Shown here: piece by piece, positions 1 through 9,533 of the stretch | Layout of the letters: each line of letters begins with the position of its first letter | Position numbering within the stretch: position 1 is the stretch's first letter | Assembly: GCF_944393015.1 (NCBI RefSeq) | Contig: NZ_CALXYQ010000007.1 | Span: 1 to 64,000, forward strand | Reading direction: 5' to 3' | Length of the DNA stretch: 64,000 nucleotides | DNA from: an uncultured Brachyspira sp. | GTDB lineage: Bacteria > Spirochaetota > Brachyspiria > Brachyspirales > Brachyspiraceae | Notes under the pieces: model-generated | What the model saw: only the letters and a program-made list of their open reading frames with translations | The model's database searches: none | What the model was told of the DNA's origin: nothing | Program-made: the position numbers and the translations under genes

Positions 1-1988
1 CTACCTTGAGATACGTTTCTTATACTTGTTGTATAACCGAACATCTCTGCAAGAGGTACTGTAGCATTAATAGATTTATAACCAGATTTATCTGTAAATC
101 CGTGAACCTGTCCTCTTCTTGAAGCTAAGTCGCCTATTATATCACCCATATAATCTTCAGGAGTTACAACTTCTACTGTCATCATAGGCTCTAACAAATA
201 AGGATCTGCTTTTTTACATCCGTCTTTGAATCCCATAGAAGCAGCAATTTTGAATGCCATTTCTGATGAGTCTACTGGGTGGAATGAACCGTCAAATGCT
301 GATACTACAACGTCAAGCATTGGATAGTTAGCAAGAACACCTGTATTCATAGATTCTACACAACCTTTTTCTACAGCTGGTATGTATTCTCTTGGTACTG
401 CTCCTCCAACGATTTCATTATTGAATTTGAATCCAGCATTAGGTTCATTAGGTCCGATTCTTAGCCATACATCACCGTACTGACCTTTACCGCCTGACTG
501 ACGTACGAATTTACCTTGTACCTCAACTGTTTTCTTAATACCTTCTCTATAAGATACTTGAGGACGTCCAACATTTGCCTCAACTTTGTATTCTCTTTTC
601 ATTCTATCACAGATGATTTCCAAGTGAAGCTCACCCATACCTGCGATGATTGTTTGGCCTGTTTCTTCATCAAAACTAACTCTGAATGTTGGGTCTTCTT
701 CAGCAAGTCTTGATAAAGCAATTGACATTTTATCTCTGTCGCCTTTTGTTTTAGGCTCTATAGCAACGTTAATTACTGGCTCTGGGAAGTTAATTGATTC
801 TAAGATGATAGGAGCATTTTCAGGACATAATGTATCACCTGTTGTAGTGTCTTTAAGTCCTACTGCTGCAGCTATATCACCGGCATATACTTGTTCAATT
901 TCTTCTCTCTTGTTAGCATGCATCTGAAGTATTCTTCCGATACGCTCTCTCTTACCTTTTGTAGCATTAAGTACATAAGAACCAGATTCTAATATTCCAG
1001 AATAAACTCTTAAGAATGCTATTTTTCCAACGTGTGGGTCTGTCATTATTTTGAATGCTAATGCACTGAATTTCTCATCATCAGCTATTTTTCTTTTTAT
1101 AACATTACCATCTAAATCAGTACCTTCCACTTCAGGCTTATCTATAGGAGATGGTAAATAATCAACTATTCCATTGATTAATACTTGAATACCTTTGTTT
1201 TTGAATGCTGTACCGCAGAACATTGGGAAGAAGTCAGCTGTTAATGTAGCTGTTCTTATAAGTCTTTTTATAGTAGGAACATCAATTTCCTCACCTTCAA
1301 AGAACTTATTCATAGCATCATCATCATATTCAACGATTGCTTCTAATAATGAATTTCTATATTCTTCTGCTTTTTCTTTTAATTCAGGTCTGATTTCTCT
1401 TTCTTCCATTTTCATGCCGTCTTCAGAAACCCAAATTATTTCTTTCATATTTACTAAGTCAACAACACCCTCGAAATTACTTTCTGCACCTATAGGTATA
1501 ACTATAGGGTGACTGTTAGCTTTTAATCTATCTCTAGTTTGATCTAAAACAGCGTAGAAATTAGCACCTATTCTATCCATTTTGTTAACAAAAATAGCTC
1601 TAGGGATTTTATAGTTACTTGCTTGTCTCCATACTGTTTCACTTTGAGGCTGAACACCACCTACTGAACAGAAAACACCTACTGCACTATCTAATACTCT
1701 TAAAGATCTTTCTACCTCAGCAGTGAAGTCAACGTGTCCCGGAGTGTCTATCAAATTGATTCTGTGACCATTCCAAAAACAAGTTGTTGCAGCAGAAGTG
1801 ATTGTAATACCTCTTTCTCTTTCCTGTTCCATCCAGTCCATTTCAGCTGCACCTTCATGAACCTCACCTAATCTATGTGTTTTACCTGTAAAGAATAATA
1901 TACGCTCACTTAAAGTAGTCTTACCAGCATCGATGTGAGCCATAATACCAATATTACGTGTGTTTTCTAACGAAATTTGACGTGCCAC
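1..1988 (-). CDS. fusA: Elongation factor G, C-terminus cut by window edge
   Basis: Translational GTPase that moves tRNA and mRNA through the ribosome after peptide transfer. Reading the minus strand from a GTG at 1988 gives an N-terminus with the P-loop AHIDAGKTT (about residues 18-26), then DTPGHVDF and NKMDR G-motifs, as in EF-G. An AAGGAG Shine-Dalgarno at 1998-2003, 9 nt upstream, fixes the GTG start. About 662 codons are present; the family is usually 690-700, so some 30-40 C-terminal residues (end of domain V) lie outside the window. It follows rpsG by 19 nt in the classical rpsL-rpsG-fusA order, so co-transcription is expected. High confidence; spirochaetes can carry a second EF-G, but the str-operon position favours the main translocase. 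Confidence 0.95.
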   Translation of the reverse strand, partial: MARQISLENTRNIGIMAHIDAGKTTLSERILFFTGKTHRLGEVHEGAAEMDWMEQERERGITITSAATTCFWNGHRINLIDTPGHVDFTAEVERSLRVLDSAVGVFCSVGGVQPQSETVWRQASNYKIPRAIFVNKMDRIGANFYAVLDQTRDRLKANSHPIVIPIGAESNFEGVVDLVNMKEIIWVSEDGMKMEEREIRPELKEKAEEYRNSLLEAIVEYDDDAMNKFFEGEEIDVPTIKRLIRTATLTADFFPMFCGTAFKNKGIQVLINGIVDYLPSPIDKPEVEGTDLDGNVIKRKIADDEKFSALAFKIMTDPHVGKIAFLRVYSGILESGSYVLNATKGKRERIGRILQMHANKREEIEQVYAGDIAAAVGLKDTTTGDTLCPENAPIILESINFPEPVINVAIEPKTKGDRDKMSIALSRLAEEDPTFRVSFDEETGQTIIAGMGELHLEIICDRMKREYKVEANVGRPQVSYREGIKKTVEVQGKFVRQSGGKGQYGDVWLRIGPNEPNAGFKFNNEIVGGAVPREYIPAVEKGCVESMNTGVLANYPMLDVVVSAFDGSFHPVDSSEMAFKIAASMGFKDGCKKADPYLLEPMMTVEVVTPEDYMGDIIGDLASRRGQVHGFTDKSGYKSINATVPLAEMFGYTTSIRNVSQG

Positions 1989-2007
1989 TTAAATATTCTC
2001 CTTAAAA

Positions 2008-2478
2008 TTACCACCTGAAGTGTGCGAACGCTTTGTTACCTTCAGCCATTCTATGAACTGTATCTCTCTTAGCTACTGCCTGACCTTTACCATCTATAGC
2101 GTCTACTATTTCATTTGATAAACGTTCTACCATACTTCTTCCGCCTCTTTTTCTAGAAGCATCTATAAGCCATGTGAATGCTAAAGAATTTTGTCTGTCT
2201 GGTCTTACATCAACAGGAACCTGATATGTAGAACCGCCAACTCTTCTTGATTTTACTTCTACACGAGGCTTAATATTTTCTATAGCTTCATTAAAAGCCT
2301 CTAAACCATCCTTACCTGTTTTTTCTTTAACTAAATCCATAGCTTTATAAAATATATTTTCAGCTTTACTTTTTTTACCGTCATACATTAGCTTATTTAT
2401 AAATTTACTAATAACAACGCTTCCATAAACTGGATCAGCATCTATTTTTCTAGTTTGTGCTCTTCTTCTTCTAGCCAT
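2008..2478 (-). CDS. rpsG: 30S ribosomal protein S7
   Basis: 156-aa S7, the primary 16S rRNA-binding protein that organises the 30S head near the exit site. The N-terminus [11 protein letters not shown], the [16 protein letters not shown] helix and the [14 protein letters not shown] hairpin are family hallmarks, and the length is normal for bacteria. It lies 14 nt downstream of rpsL and 19 nt upstream of fusA on the same strand, the standard str operon. In other bacteria S7 can repress this operon; I see no obvious S7 target structure in the short rpsL-rpsG gap. Nothing unusual. Confidence 0.97.
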   Translation of the reverse strand: MARRRRAQTRKIDADPVYGSVVISKFINKLMYDGKKSKAENIFYKAMDLVKEKTGKDGLEAFNEAIENIKPRVEVKSRRVGGSTYQVPVDVRPDRQNSLAFTWLIDASRKRGGRSMVERLSNEIVDAIDGKGQAVAKRDTVHRMAEGNKAFAHFRW

Positions 2479-2492
2479 ATTACTTTACTCCA

Positions 2493-2867
2493 TTAAGCCT
2501 TTGGTTTCTTAGTACCATATTTACTTCTAGCTTTCATTCTCTTTTCTACACCTGTAGCTTCACGGCTTCCGCGAACTATGTGATAACGACAACCAGGTAA
2601 GTCTTTGACCCTTCCGCCTCTTATAAGTACGCGGTTGTGTTCCTGTAATGTATGGTCTATACCAGGAATATAAGCTGTTACTTCCATACCGTTAGTTACT
2701 CTTACACGAGCAATTTTACGCATAGCTGAGTTAGGTTTTTTTGGTGTAGTTGTTGTTACACGAGTACAAACCCCTTCTCTTTGCGGACATTTCATTAATG
2801 CAGGCGACTTTGTTTTATTTATTATGCGCTTGCGACCTTTTCTTACTAATTGATTAATTGTAGGCAT
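2493..2867 (-). CDS. rpsL: 30S ribosomal protein S12
   Basis: 124-aa S12, the decoding-centre protein of the small subunit. The sequence starts [12 protein letters not shown] and contains [11 protein letters not shown], the TTPKKPNSA segment (site of streptomycin-resistance changes in other bacteria) and [15 protein letters not shown] choose the ATG at 2867 because an AGAGG lies 11 nt upstream; a TTG three codons earlier would be only 2-3 nt from that site. It is the first gene of rpsL-rpsG-fusA, so the operon promoter should lie in the roughly 500 bp of AT-rich DNA upstream. Confidence 0.97.
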   Translation of the reverse strand: MPTINQLVRKGRKRIINKTKSPALMKCPQREGVCTRVTTTTPKKPNSAMRKIARVRVTNGMEVTAYIPGIDHTLQEHNRVLIRGGRVKDLPGCRYHIVRGSREATGVEKRMKARSKYGTKKPKA

Positions 2868-3403
2868 AAAATACAAAACCTCTAATTCTTTATTTTTTTA
2901 CAAGCCAATCCGTTTCAAGGAATGACAATATTAATATTTTTTATTAAACTTCAAACACGAAACAGTATATCAACTGAGCAATTATAGTATTAAAACCTAA
3001 TTAATAGTGAGAAAAACATACTATACGCTTTAATCGCTTTTATGAAAGTGAGAGCATTATAAAGCAACTATACAAAAAAATCAATAGTATTTAATAGTTT
3101 TTTTACTATTTTTTAATATTTTCACTAATATTTTCTTATTATTAGTCGCTAATAAATACTTCAAATTTATCACTTTGCAATTATTATATTTTTTAACTTT
3201 TTATATTTTTTAAATAAAAAATTATTAAAATCAAATTAATTATATAATTAAATATAACATTTTTTTAATAAATTATATATATTTTCAAATTATAAAAACA
3301 ACATCTAAAATCTTAATTAAATGCAATATAATTCAATATAAAATATTGCAAAAAAATTATATTTATAGCATAATTACTATCAATAATATTTTAGGAATTA
3401 TTT
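2868..3403. other. AT-rich divergent intergenic region
   Basis: About 535 bp between the divergent str operon and hisIE. It must hold both promoters. It is very AT-rich with many A/T runs, so many TATAAT-like matches occur and I cannot single one out. A weak AGGA lies 7 nt before the hisIE ATG. I see no gene, RNA motif or copy of repeat families A or B. Confidence 0.6.
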
Positions 3404-4066
3404 ATGAACAATATAAATCAAAACGAAATATCAAAATTAAAATTCGATGATAAAGGTTTAATACCAGCCATAGTTATAGATTATTATACAAAAGAAGTTT
3501 TAACCCTAGCATATATGAACAAAGAAAGTCTTGAAATAAGCATCAAAGAAGAAAAGACTTGTTTCTATAGCAGAAGCAGACAAAAATTATGGAGAAAAGG
3601 AGAAACATCTGGAAATTATCAGCATATACAATCAATAAAAAGTGATTGCGATAATGATGCTTTAGTTATAGAGGTTATAAAAGATGGCCCTGCTTGTCAT
3701 ACAGGAAGCGAATCTTGTTTCTTTAATGAAGTGTTTTCAAAAGAAGATTATAAAGATTTTTCTATTGATAAACTTTATGAACTCATAAAGGGAAGAAAAA
3801 TTAATCAAACAGAAGGCTCATATACAACTTATTTATTTAATAGCGGAATAGATAAAATATTAAAAAAAGTAGGTGAAGAATGTACAGAAGTTATAATAGG
3901 TGCTAAGAATGACAGCAATAAAGAAACTATATATGAATTGTCAGATTTGCTTTATCATAGTTTAGTTTTAATGGTGGAAAAAGGCATTACCATTAATGAT
4001 ATAAAAAATGAATTAGCCAGCAGGTCTATAATAGATAAAAAAGAAAAACAAAAAAGTATGAAATAA
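3404..4066 (+). CDS. hisIE: Bifunctional histidine biosynthesis protein HisIE
   Basis: 220-aa fusion of phosphoribosyl-AMP cyclohydrolase (HisI, about residues 1-115) and phosphoribosyl-ATP pyrophosphatase (HisE, about 125-215), which catalyse steps 3 and 2 of histidine synthesis. HisI is recognised by FYSRSR, GETSGN, the metal-binding DCDNDAL and PACHTG with a further Cys; HisE by GSYTTYLF, the acidic GEECTEV helix and ELSDLLYH. The domain order and length are those of the usual fusion. ATG at 3404 follows AGGA by 7 nt. It stands alone: the upstream gene is divergent and the downstream operon encodes envelope proteins. No other his gene is in the window, so whether the pathway is complete cannot be judged here. 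Confidence 0.93.
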   Translation: MNNINQNEISKLKFDDKGLIPAIVIDYYTKEVLTLAYMNKESLEISIKEEKTCFYSRSRQKLWRKGETSGNYQHIQSIKSDCDNDALVIEVIKDGPACHTGSESCFFNEVFSKEDYKDFSIDKLYELIKGRKINQTEGSYTTYLFNSGIDKILKKVGEECTEVIIGAKNDSNKETIYELSDLLYHSLVLMVEKGITINDIKNELASRSIIDKKEKQKSMK

Positions 4067-4444
4067 TACAAAATTCTAATACATAATATTTTTAACCCTA
4101 TAAAAATTTAATTATAAAAGAATCACTATTATACAAATATATACATAAAAAATTTTATTATATCACTAAAAATTACACAAAATATATGTTTTATTTTTCA
4201 TTTAAAACAAATTTAAATACAATTTTAATAAAACTAACATACATTATAAAATTTGTAATCAAAAAAAAATAGAAAATGTAAAATAAATATTGTGTTTTTT
4301 TAAAAAAAACTAAAAAAAATAACAAAAATGTAAAAAAACACAAAAAAATATATAAAAACATATAATTTAAAATTGTAATATTTTACTTAGTGATTTATAA
4401 TATTAAAATATTATAAAAAATATTTTAATTTATGGAAATATGCT
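4067..4444. other. AT-rich gap before envelope operon
   Basis: About 380 bp, almost entirely A/T, with long A runs around 4261-4350. It should carry the promoter of the seven-gene envelope operon starting at 4445. I see no gene, hairpin terminator or repeat-family copy. Confidence 0.5.
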
Positions 4445-4987
4445 ATGAAAACACTATCAATTATTTCACTTATATCTATAATTTTAATGATATCATGTAC
4501 AAAAGATTATGGAGTAAAGATTACTAAACCAGGAGCTGATTTAATACTTTCAAAAATGCAAAGCGGTAATTGGGCTGGTGCATCTGCTAATGGAAATAAT
4601 CTTACTATTAATGGAAGTACCGGTAGTCTTAACGGAAGCTACAATTTTGAAGAACCTGTATTAGGTATAGGCGGAATATACAAAGATAGTAATGGCGGAT
4701 ACATAATGGCTGCTCCTGCAGGAGATGAACTTTATGTTGTAAAAATGAATGATGAAGCTAAAAAAGCAGTAGATGCTATACTTGATGTTCTAGATAAAGA
4801 AGGCGGAGAAGCTGTTGTTGGAAATTTGGTATCTGCTATTATAGATAAAGGTGCTGATAAAATAGATTTAAGCAATTCTGATGAAATATTAAAAGGTACT
4901 AATTTACCTGCTGATAAAAAAGCTGAAATTGAAAGTATATTAAAAAATTCTCAAGGCGGATTCACTGCCGGAGAAGCTATTAAATAA
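4445..4987 (+). CDS. Putative lipoprotein, first gene of envelope operon
   Basis: 180-aa protein of unknown function. A hydrophobic signal ends in the lipobox LMISC (Cys about 18), so it is predicted to be a membrane-anchored lipoprotein. The mature part has a Gly/Asn-rich stretch at about 35-75 (repeated NG, SG and GG turns) followed by an acidic, helix-favouring C-terminal half. It leads a same-strand run of seven genes spaced about 3-34 nt apart ending at 9009, all with export signals, so a role at the cell envelope is inferred from context. I do not recognise the family. Confidence 0.8.
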   Translation: MKTLSIISLISIILMISCTKDYGVKITKPGADLILSKMQSGNWAGASANGNNLTINGSTGSLNGSYNFEEPVLGIGGIYKDSNGGYIMAAPAGDELYVVKMNDEAKKAVDAILDVLDKEGGEAVVGNLVSAIIDKGADKIDLSNSDEILKGTNLPADKKAEIESILKNSQGGFTAGEAIK

Positions 4988-5005
4988 AATATATTGGTTC
5001 TTATT

Positions 5006-5914
5006 ATGAAAAAAATTTTTATATTATTATCTGTTTTATTTTGTTTTAATGCCTATGCTTCTGCTAAAGGACTTCCTCTTTCTACAGAAGTAACAGGAGA
5101 GGATTACAGTTGGATAAAAGGAAGACAAATGATAAGCGTCAATTTAAATCCTGGCGGTGCTGTTTTTTATCCTTTATTATTCAATACTGCTGTAAATAAT
5201 GCTGCAAATCTAAGCGGATTAGCCGGCATCAATTTAGGAGATATCAATAAATATTTTGATTATGCTGATGCTAAAGGTTCTGCTTGGTATATACCTGCTA
5301 TTTCATATTCATTATTTGTTCATAATCAAATAGCCTTGGAAACAGGAATAGGTGTTTATTCAAGCACTTATGATTTGACTATAACAAAAGAAAATGCAGG
5401 AAAATTATTAGAAGCATTAGGACATGGAAGTTATACTAGTGTTGTTGGTAAAGATACAACTTTCAATGCATCATTTATATTTATGCCTGTAACATTCGGA
5501 GTAAAATTTTACGGGCCTAAAAGACAATTCTATAATGCATTTCGTTTCGGAATAGATGCTTTCTTCTATACTGTAACTACAGATAATGGACTTACTGGTA
5601 TAAAGACAGAGCATACAGTTCATGATGCTGCTTTATATATTTCTTATGAGTTGGGCTGGAATATAGAATTATTCCCTACTAAAGAATGGAGAGTAAAACC
5701 AACTATAGATATAGCGATACTTGAAATAGGATATTATGTAAGACCTTGGACTCAGAATGTATATAATACTGTAACAGGCGGGGTTACTTCTTTGACTGCT
5801 GGTTTCTCTGCATTCAATATTCCTGCTTGGAGCAGTTTCCCAGATTGGGCAAAATATCTTGCAAATATAAGATTTGCATTATTTCCTAGAATTGGATTTA
5901 GTTTAAGATTTTAA
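5006..5914 (+). CDS. Outer-membrane beta-barrel-like protein (paralogue 1a)
   Basis: 302-aa exported protein with signal peptide (MKKIFILLSVLFCFNAYASA) and a C-terminus ending in SLRF. A terminal Phe after alternating hydrophobic residues is the usual recognition signal of BAM-inserted barrels. The body alternates aromatic strands with Gly/Asn turns. I start at ATG 5006, the first codon of a normal signal peptide; a TTG four codons upstream is less likely. Its C-terminal third matches the next gene (WRVKPTIDIAILEIGY here, WEVRPFIDISLLDIGY there), so the two are paralogues. Possibly related to the variable surface proteins described in Brachyspira, but I cannot confirm this. Confidence 0.82.
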   Translation: MKKIFILLSVLFCFNAYASAKGLPLSTEVTGEDYSWIKGRQMISVNLNPGGAVFYPLLFNTAVNNAANLSGLAGINLGDINKYFDYADAKGSAWYIPAISYSLFVHNQIALETGIGVYSSTYDLTITKENAGKLLEALGHGSYTSVVGKDTTFNASFIFMPVTFGVKFYGPKRQFYNAFRFGIDAFFYTVTTDNGLTGIKTEHTVHDAALYISYELGWNIELFPTKEWRVKPTIDIAILEIGYYVRPWTQNVYNTVTGGVTSLTAGFSAFNIPAWSSFPDWAKYLANIRFALFPRIGFSLRF

Positions 5915-5926
5915 TGGGTTTGAATT

Positions 5927-6637
5927 ATGAATATAAAGAAAATTATCATTTTTATATCTGTACTAATTTTTACATCAGTAAATATAGTTAATGCTCAGGA
6001 TTATTTGAAGCATTCTTTAGGTATAGATTTTGGTACTACATTATTTGCTATGGGCACTATGCCTCTTATAACTGAACTAATATATAAAACTAAAGAAGGT
6101 GCCAGCGGTAAATTTTATGATGGTAAATTCGGAATAAGATTAACATATAACTATACTTATCTCCCTAAACAATCAATAGATGCTACATTAGGTTTTTATG
6201 CTTTTGATACTCATTATGGTGATTATTCTGAACCTGTTAGAGATGGTGCCGGAAATATTATAAACTCAGGTGCTATATCTAAGTTTTATAATGGAAGTAC
6301 AATAGCTATACCTGCTTCTATAGGAGTAAGATTTTACTTTAATAAAAGTAATACTCCTAGCGGTTTTTTCCTTCTTCCTAAAGTTGGTATGACTACATTG
6401 ATAGTTAATGGTAAAGAATTAAGATCTGATGGAACTACAAGATATAAAACTACTACTGTTTATGATTTCTATATATCCGGAGAAATGGGATTTAGAATAG
6501 ATTTATTTTCTCAAATGGGTAGTGATTGGGAAGTTCGTCCTTTTATAGATATATCTTTACTTGATATAGGATATTCTTTTACACCAGGCATAAGATTAAT
6601 ACCTCTTCCTAGATTAGCTATAGGTATATCTTTTTAA
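5927..6637 (+). CDS. Outer-membrane beta-barrel-like protein (paralogue 1b)
   Basis: 236-aa exported protein with a signal peptide ending near VNAQ and a C-terminus of GISF, again a terminal-Phe barrel signal. Tyr-rich strands separated by Gly/Asn/Asp turns run throughout. It shares the WEVRPFIDISLLDIGY region with the preceding gene but is shorter, the N-terminal barrel segment having diverged. It starts 13 nt after the previous stop, in the same operon. Surface exposure is inferred from the barrel features, not shown. Confidence 0.82.
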   Translation: MNIKKIIIFISVLIFTSVNIVNAQDYLKHSLGIDFGTTLFAMGTMPLITELIYKTKEGASGKFYDGKFGIRLTYNYTYLPKQSIDATLGFYAFDTHYGDYSEPVRDGAGNIINSGAISKFYNGSTIAIPASIGVRFYFNKSNTPSGFFLLPKVGMTTLIVNGKELRSDGTTRYKTTTVYDFYISGEMGFRIDLFSQMGSDWEVRPFIDISLLDIGYSFTPGIRLIPLPRLAIGISF

Positions 6638-6667
6638 TAATTGATAATGTTTTGTAAGGTTTTTAGT

Positions 6668-7333
6668 ATGAAAAAAATTTTATTAATATCAATAATAACT
6701 TGCTTTATGAGTTCATCTTTGTTTCCAATAATAGATGCATTTTATATAGCACCTAAAGTTATATATAATTTCAATGATTCTGGTTTTAAAAATCATAAGA
6801 ATCAGAACATTATAAATAATTATCTTGGAGCAGGTTTTTCTACAGGCTTTGACTTCTATAGATACCAGAGAAACATACCTTTGAGATTAGAATTAGAATA
6901 TACTTTCAAAGATGGTATGACTGGAAACTATCATGCAGGAAATATAGTAAAACAGTCTCAGCATTCTATATTAGCTGCAGCTTATTACAGCATGCATATA
7001 TATCATATAAAAAAGAGTGAATTAAGAACTGTTACAGCTGAAGAAATATATAGCAGAACTCCAATAATGTCTTTATATTTAGGACTATTAATGGGTACAA
7101 AAATAAATGCAAACACTTATGACAGATGGTTTGAAGAAAATGGAAGAGTTAAAGCTACTGTAACAGTGCCTAGCCCTACATTTGCAATAGGCGGTGCTGT
7201 AGGAGTTGACATATATGTTACTAGCTTCCTTAACTTGGATATAGGATACAGAATATTATATGGTTTGGATAGTGTTTTATCACATGAATTTGCTATAGCA
7301 GCAAGATTTCCAATACCAGACCTTAGGAAATAA
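6668..7333 (+). CDS. Outer-membrane protein with beta-barrel features (paralogue 2a)
   Basis: 221-aa exported protein. ATG 6668 begins a proper signal peptide (MKKILLISIITCFMSSS) and follows TAAGGT by 7 nt; an upstream in-frame start at 6641 would add an odd leader. Conserved blocks FYIAPKV, YLGAGFSTGFDFYR, PLRLELEYTF and a C-terminal LDIGYRILYGLD resemble opacity/P44-type eight-stranded surface barrels. The same blocks recur in the gene at 7609 (VYIAPKI, YIGGGFAVGYDLFR, PLRLDIEYMF), so they are paralogues separated by a small lipoprotein gene. Confidence 0.82.
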   Translation: MKKILLISIITCFMSSSLFPIIDAFYIAPKVIYNFNDSGFKNHKNQNIINNYLGAGFSTGFDFYRYQRNIPLRLELEYTFKDGMTGNYHAGNIVKQSQHSILAAAYYSMHIYHIKKSELRTVTAEEIYSRTPIMSLYLGLLMGTKINANTYDRWFEENGRVKATVTVPSPTFAIGGAVGVDIYVTSFLNLDIGYRILYGLDSVLSHEFAIAARFPIPDLRK

Positions 7334-7338
7334 TACTT

Positions 7339-7596
7339 ATGAAAAAAATAGCTTTATTATTATTAATATTGATTGCACTTGCTTCATGCCAAACATCAAC
7401 TATGATTATAATGCCGGTACAGAATGTTCAAATGCCTGCTTATCCTCCTCAAAGTCATTTAGGAGAAAAAAGCAAACTTAATTCTAACAGCTATTATAAT
7501 TTTAATAATAGTTTAGGTATGAATAGCAGTTTATTTAATAACAGTATTTTTAATACTAATAATTTACTTAGAAAAAATTTTGTTTATTTAAAATAA
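7339..7596 (+). CDS. Small lipoprotein
   Basis: 85-aa predicted lipoprotein. MKKIALLLLILIALASC is a textbook signal with the lipidated Cys at about 17. The mature part is short and Asn/Ser/Tyr-rich without detectable fold. It begins 5 nt after the previous stop and lies between two paralogous barrel genes, so it is certainly in the operon. It could be a barrel-associated accessory lipoprotein; that is inference only. Confidence 0.72.
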   Translation: MKKIALLLLILIALASCQTSTMIIMPVQNVQMPAYPPQSHLGEKSKLNSNSYYNFNNSLGMNSSLFNNSIFNTNNLLRKNFVYLK

Positions 7597-7608
7597 AAGG
7601 GTTGTTAT

Positions 7609-8247
7609 ATGAAACGATTAGTAATTATATTATTATTTTTTATTGTTGCCTTTTCAAGTAAAAGTCTTTCTGCAGCAATTTTCTCAGGTGTTTATATAGC
7701 CCCTAAAATTAATTTTAAACATGAGGCTCTAAATAAAACAAATAGATTAGAGTTAGGAAAACTTCCTTTCCTTGAAAAAAATAATTATATAGGCGGCGGT
7801 TTTGCTGTTGGATATGATTTATTTAGAAAAACTAGATTAGTGCCTTTAAGACTTGACATTGAATATATGTTTCATGGAGTAATTGGTAAAAAAGAAACTT
7901 GGATGCAAAGTATAATGGCAAGCGTATATTATGATATAAATATATTTTTTGTAAGAAATAATGAATTAGATAATCTTAGCACAAGGGCTCTTTACAGCAG
8001 AGTTCCTAATATGAGTATATATTTCGGATTATCTTTCGGAAACAGATTATATCAAATGCATCATGTTTATGATGATATAGGAAAAGCTCTTATAACTAGA
8101 AGTTCTTTTGCATTTGGAATTAATGCAGGTTTGGTGTATAATATACTTGATTGGTTTGCTTTGGATTTAGGATATAGGTATTTATTGGGATTTGGTTTCA
8201 GTGATGCTCATGAGGTGCTTCTTGGAGCTAGATTTACAATAAGGTAA
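7609..8247 (+). CDS. Outer-membrane protein with beta-barrel features (paralogue 2b)
   Basis: 212-aa exported protein, paralogue of the gene at 6668: signal peptide ending near LSAA, then VYIAPKINF, YIGGGFAVGYDLFR, PLRLDIEYMF, SIYFGLSFGNR and a C-terminal LDLGYRYLLGFG block ending in ARFTIR. The pattern fits a small eight-stranded outer-membrane barrel. GGGTTG precedes the ATG by a normal distance, and it is 12 nt downstream of the small lipoprotein gene. Substrate or ligand unknown. Confidence 0.82.
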   Translation: MKRLVIILLFFIVAFSSKSLSAAIFSGVYIAPKINFKHEALNKTNRLELGKLPFLEKNNYIGGGFAVGYDLFRKTRLVPLRLDIEYMFHGVIGKKETWMQSIMASVYYDINIFFVRNNELDNLSTRALYSRVPNMSIYFGLSFGNRLYQMHHVYDDIGKALITRSSFAFGINAGLVYNILDWFALDLGYRYLLGFGFSDAHEVLLGARFTIR

Positions 8248-8277
8248 GTAAATAATTGTATTTTAAGAAGGTTAATT

Positions 8278-9009
8278 ATGATAAAAAAATTTTTACCTTT
8301 AATATTTTTATTAATTTTTGCAGTTTCATGTTCTACTAATGACAAACATGTTGTGGTATTAGCTTTCAGTAAACAGCTTCATGCAGTACTTTATAATGAT
8401 AATAGTCAGGCTACAAAAACAGCTTCAAAAACATATACACAAGAAAATGATATTACAACTGTAGCAGATTCTATAAAAGAAAAAGAAGAATATAGAAATA
8501 ATCAAGAACAACAGATAATAGAAGAAAAAACAGAAGAAAAAGAACGCACAAATAACGATGTTATTGAAAAGGAAAAGCCTCAAATTATAAAGCAAACAGA
8601 AGTTGTAAAACAAGAAGATAATGAAATTCTTGTTACAGCTAATATAATAGCTTTTGATTTTGATTCTTATGAATTAAAAAATGAATATAATGAAGGCATA
8701 GATGAAATTTGTAAATATCTAAACAAAAATCAAGATATTAATCTAATCATCGAAGGACATAGCGACAGCAGCGGAGATTCTAATTATAATATATATTTAT
8801 CTGAAAATAGAGCAAAAGCTATATTTGATAAATTAGTGGATAAAGGTATAGATAAAGATAGACTTAGATATATAGGATATGGTTCTACTCATTCATCTGA
8901 ATATAATGATAAAGACAGAAAATGCCAATTCGTAATAATAAATAATTCAAATGAAGAGAAAGAATATAAAAAAGAAAATGAAACTGATATTATAAAATTA
9001 AAAAGATAA
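8278..9009 (+). CDS. OmpA-family lipoprotein (Pal-like)
   Basis: 243-aa lipoprotein ending the envelope operon. Signal with lipobox AVSC (Cys about 18); a Lys/Glu-rich, probably extended or coiled linker at about 60-115; then an OmpA C-terminal domain (about 120-225) with IAFDFDSYEL, IIEGHSDSSGD and YLSENRAKAI, the motifs that bind diaminopimelate-type peptidoglycan. It should tether the outer membrane to the cell wall, as Pal does. The linker lets the anchor and the OmpA domain be well separated. It starts about 30 nt after the previous gene. Strong domain assignment; whether it is Pal itself is uncertain because no tol genes are nearby. Confidence 0.88.
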   Translation: MIKKFLPLIFLLIFAVSCSTNDKHVVVLAFSKQLHAVLYNDNSQATKTASKTYTQENDITTVADSIKEKEEYRNNQEQQIIEEKTEEKERTNNDVIEKEKPQIIKQTEVVKQEDNEILVTANIIAFDFDSYELKNEYNEGIDEICKYLNKNQDINLIIEGHSDSSGDSNYNIYLSENRAKAIFDKLVDKGIDKDRLRYIGYGSTHSSEYNDKDRKCQFVIINNSNEEKEYKKENETDIIKLKR

Positions 9010-9155
9010 TATAGTAAATTATTTTTCACATTTTCTAATTTGTTCAAAAATATTTTTAACATAAACTTTATATTTAAAGTATTAAAATTTTCAACGTCTC
9101 AAAAGTTTTTAATTTAGAATATTTAAATGATTATTAATATCGCTTATTAATCTAA

Positions 9156-9497
9156 TATATACTGAAAATTTTTAAGTTTGTCAATTTTTATATTTTGTAA
9201 ATATATTATCAACTTTTTTGTCGCTCAAAAAAGTTGCAAAAACGCATATACTACAGCTTAATATTTTAAGAATACATGTTAAATGTAATATAATACAGTA
9301 ATTTTATGTCAAAAATCAGTTCTTCGCGAAATGTATCCGAGCCTGTCGAGGATATAGGTTCTCGCCTGCCGAAGGCACGCACAGCGAGGCGTACTTCCTA
9401 TGTGTCACGCCAAAGGCGGACTTCGTCTGGTTCTTTTTGCTGCGGGAAAAAGAACAACAAAAAAATTGACAAACTTAAAAATTTTCAGTATATACAA
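9156..9497 (+). mobile_element. Family A MITE-like element, copy A1
   Basis: About 342 bp with long terminal inverted repeats of roughly 33 nt: TATATACTGAAAATTTTTAA at the left, its complement TTAAAAATTTTCAGTATATA at the right, each followed inward by GTTTGTCAA/TTGACAAAC. The inside holds an AACTTTTTTG...CAAAAAAGTT hairpin at about 9211-9238 and a G+C-richer block at about 9320-9450 containing CGCGAA, GTATCCGAGCCTGTCGAGG and several palindromes. There is no transposase, so it would depend on one in trans. Both ends read outward as TTGACA-N17-TATATA, a promoter-like arrangement. A short open frame through the G+C block (9306-9581) looks like a by-product of composition. Confidence 0.8.
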
Positions 9498-9533
9498 TTT
9501 ATAAAGTATATTACAATCCGCTATAAATTATTT

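Noticed and set aside
516-1512. Plus-strand frames opposite fusA
   Set aside because: The minus strand encodes a clear EF-G throughout; these are antisense shadows.
8425-8613. Phe/Cys-rich minus-strand frame opposite the OmpA-type gene
   Set aside because: Antisense of the Lys/Glu-rich linker; typical shadow frame.
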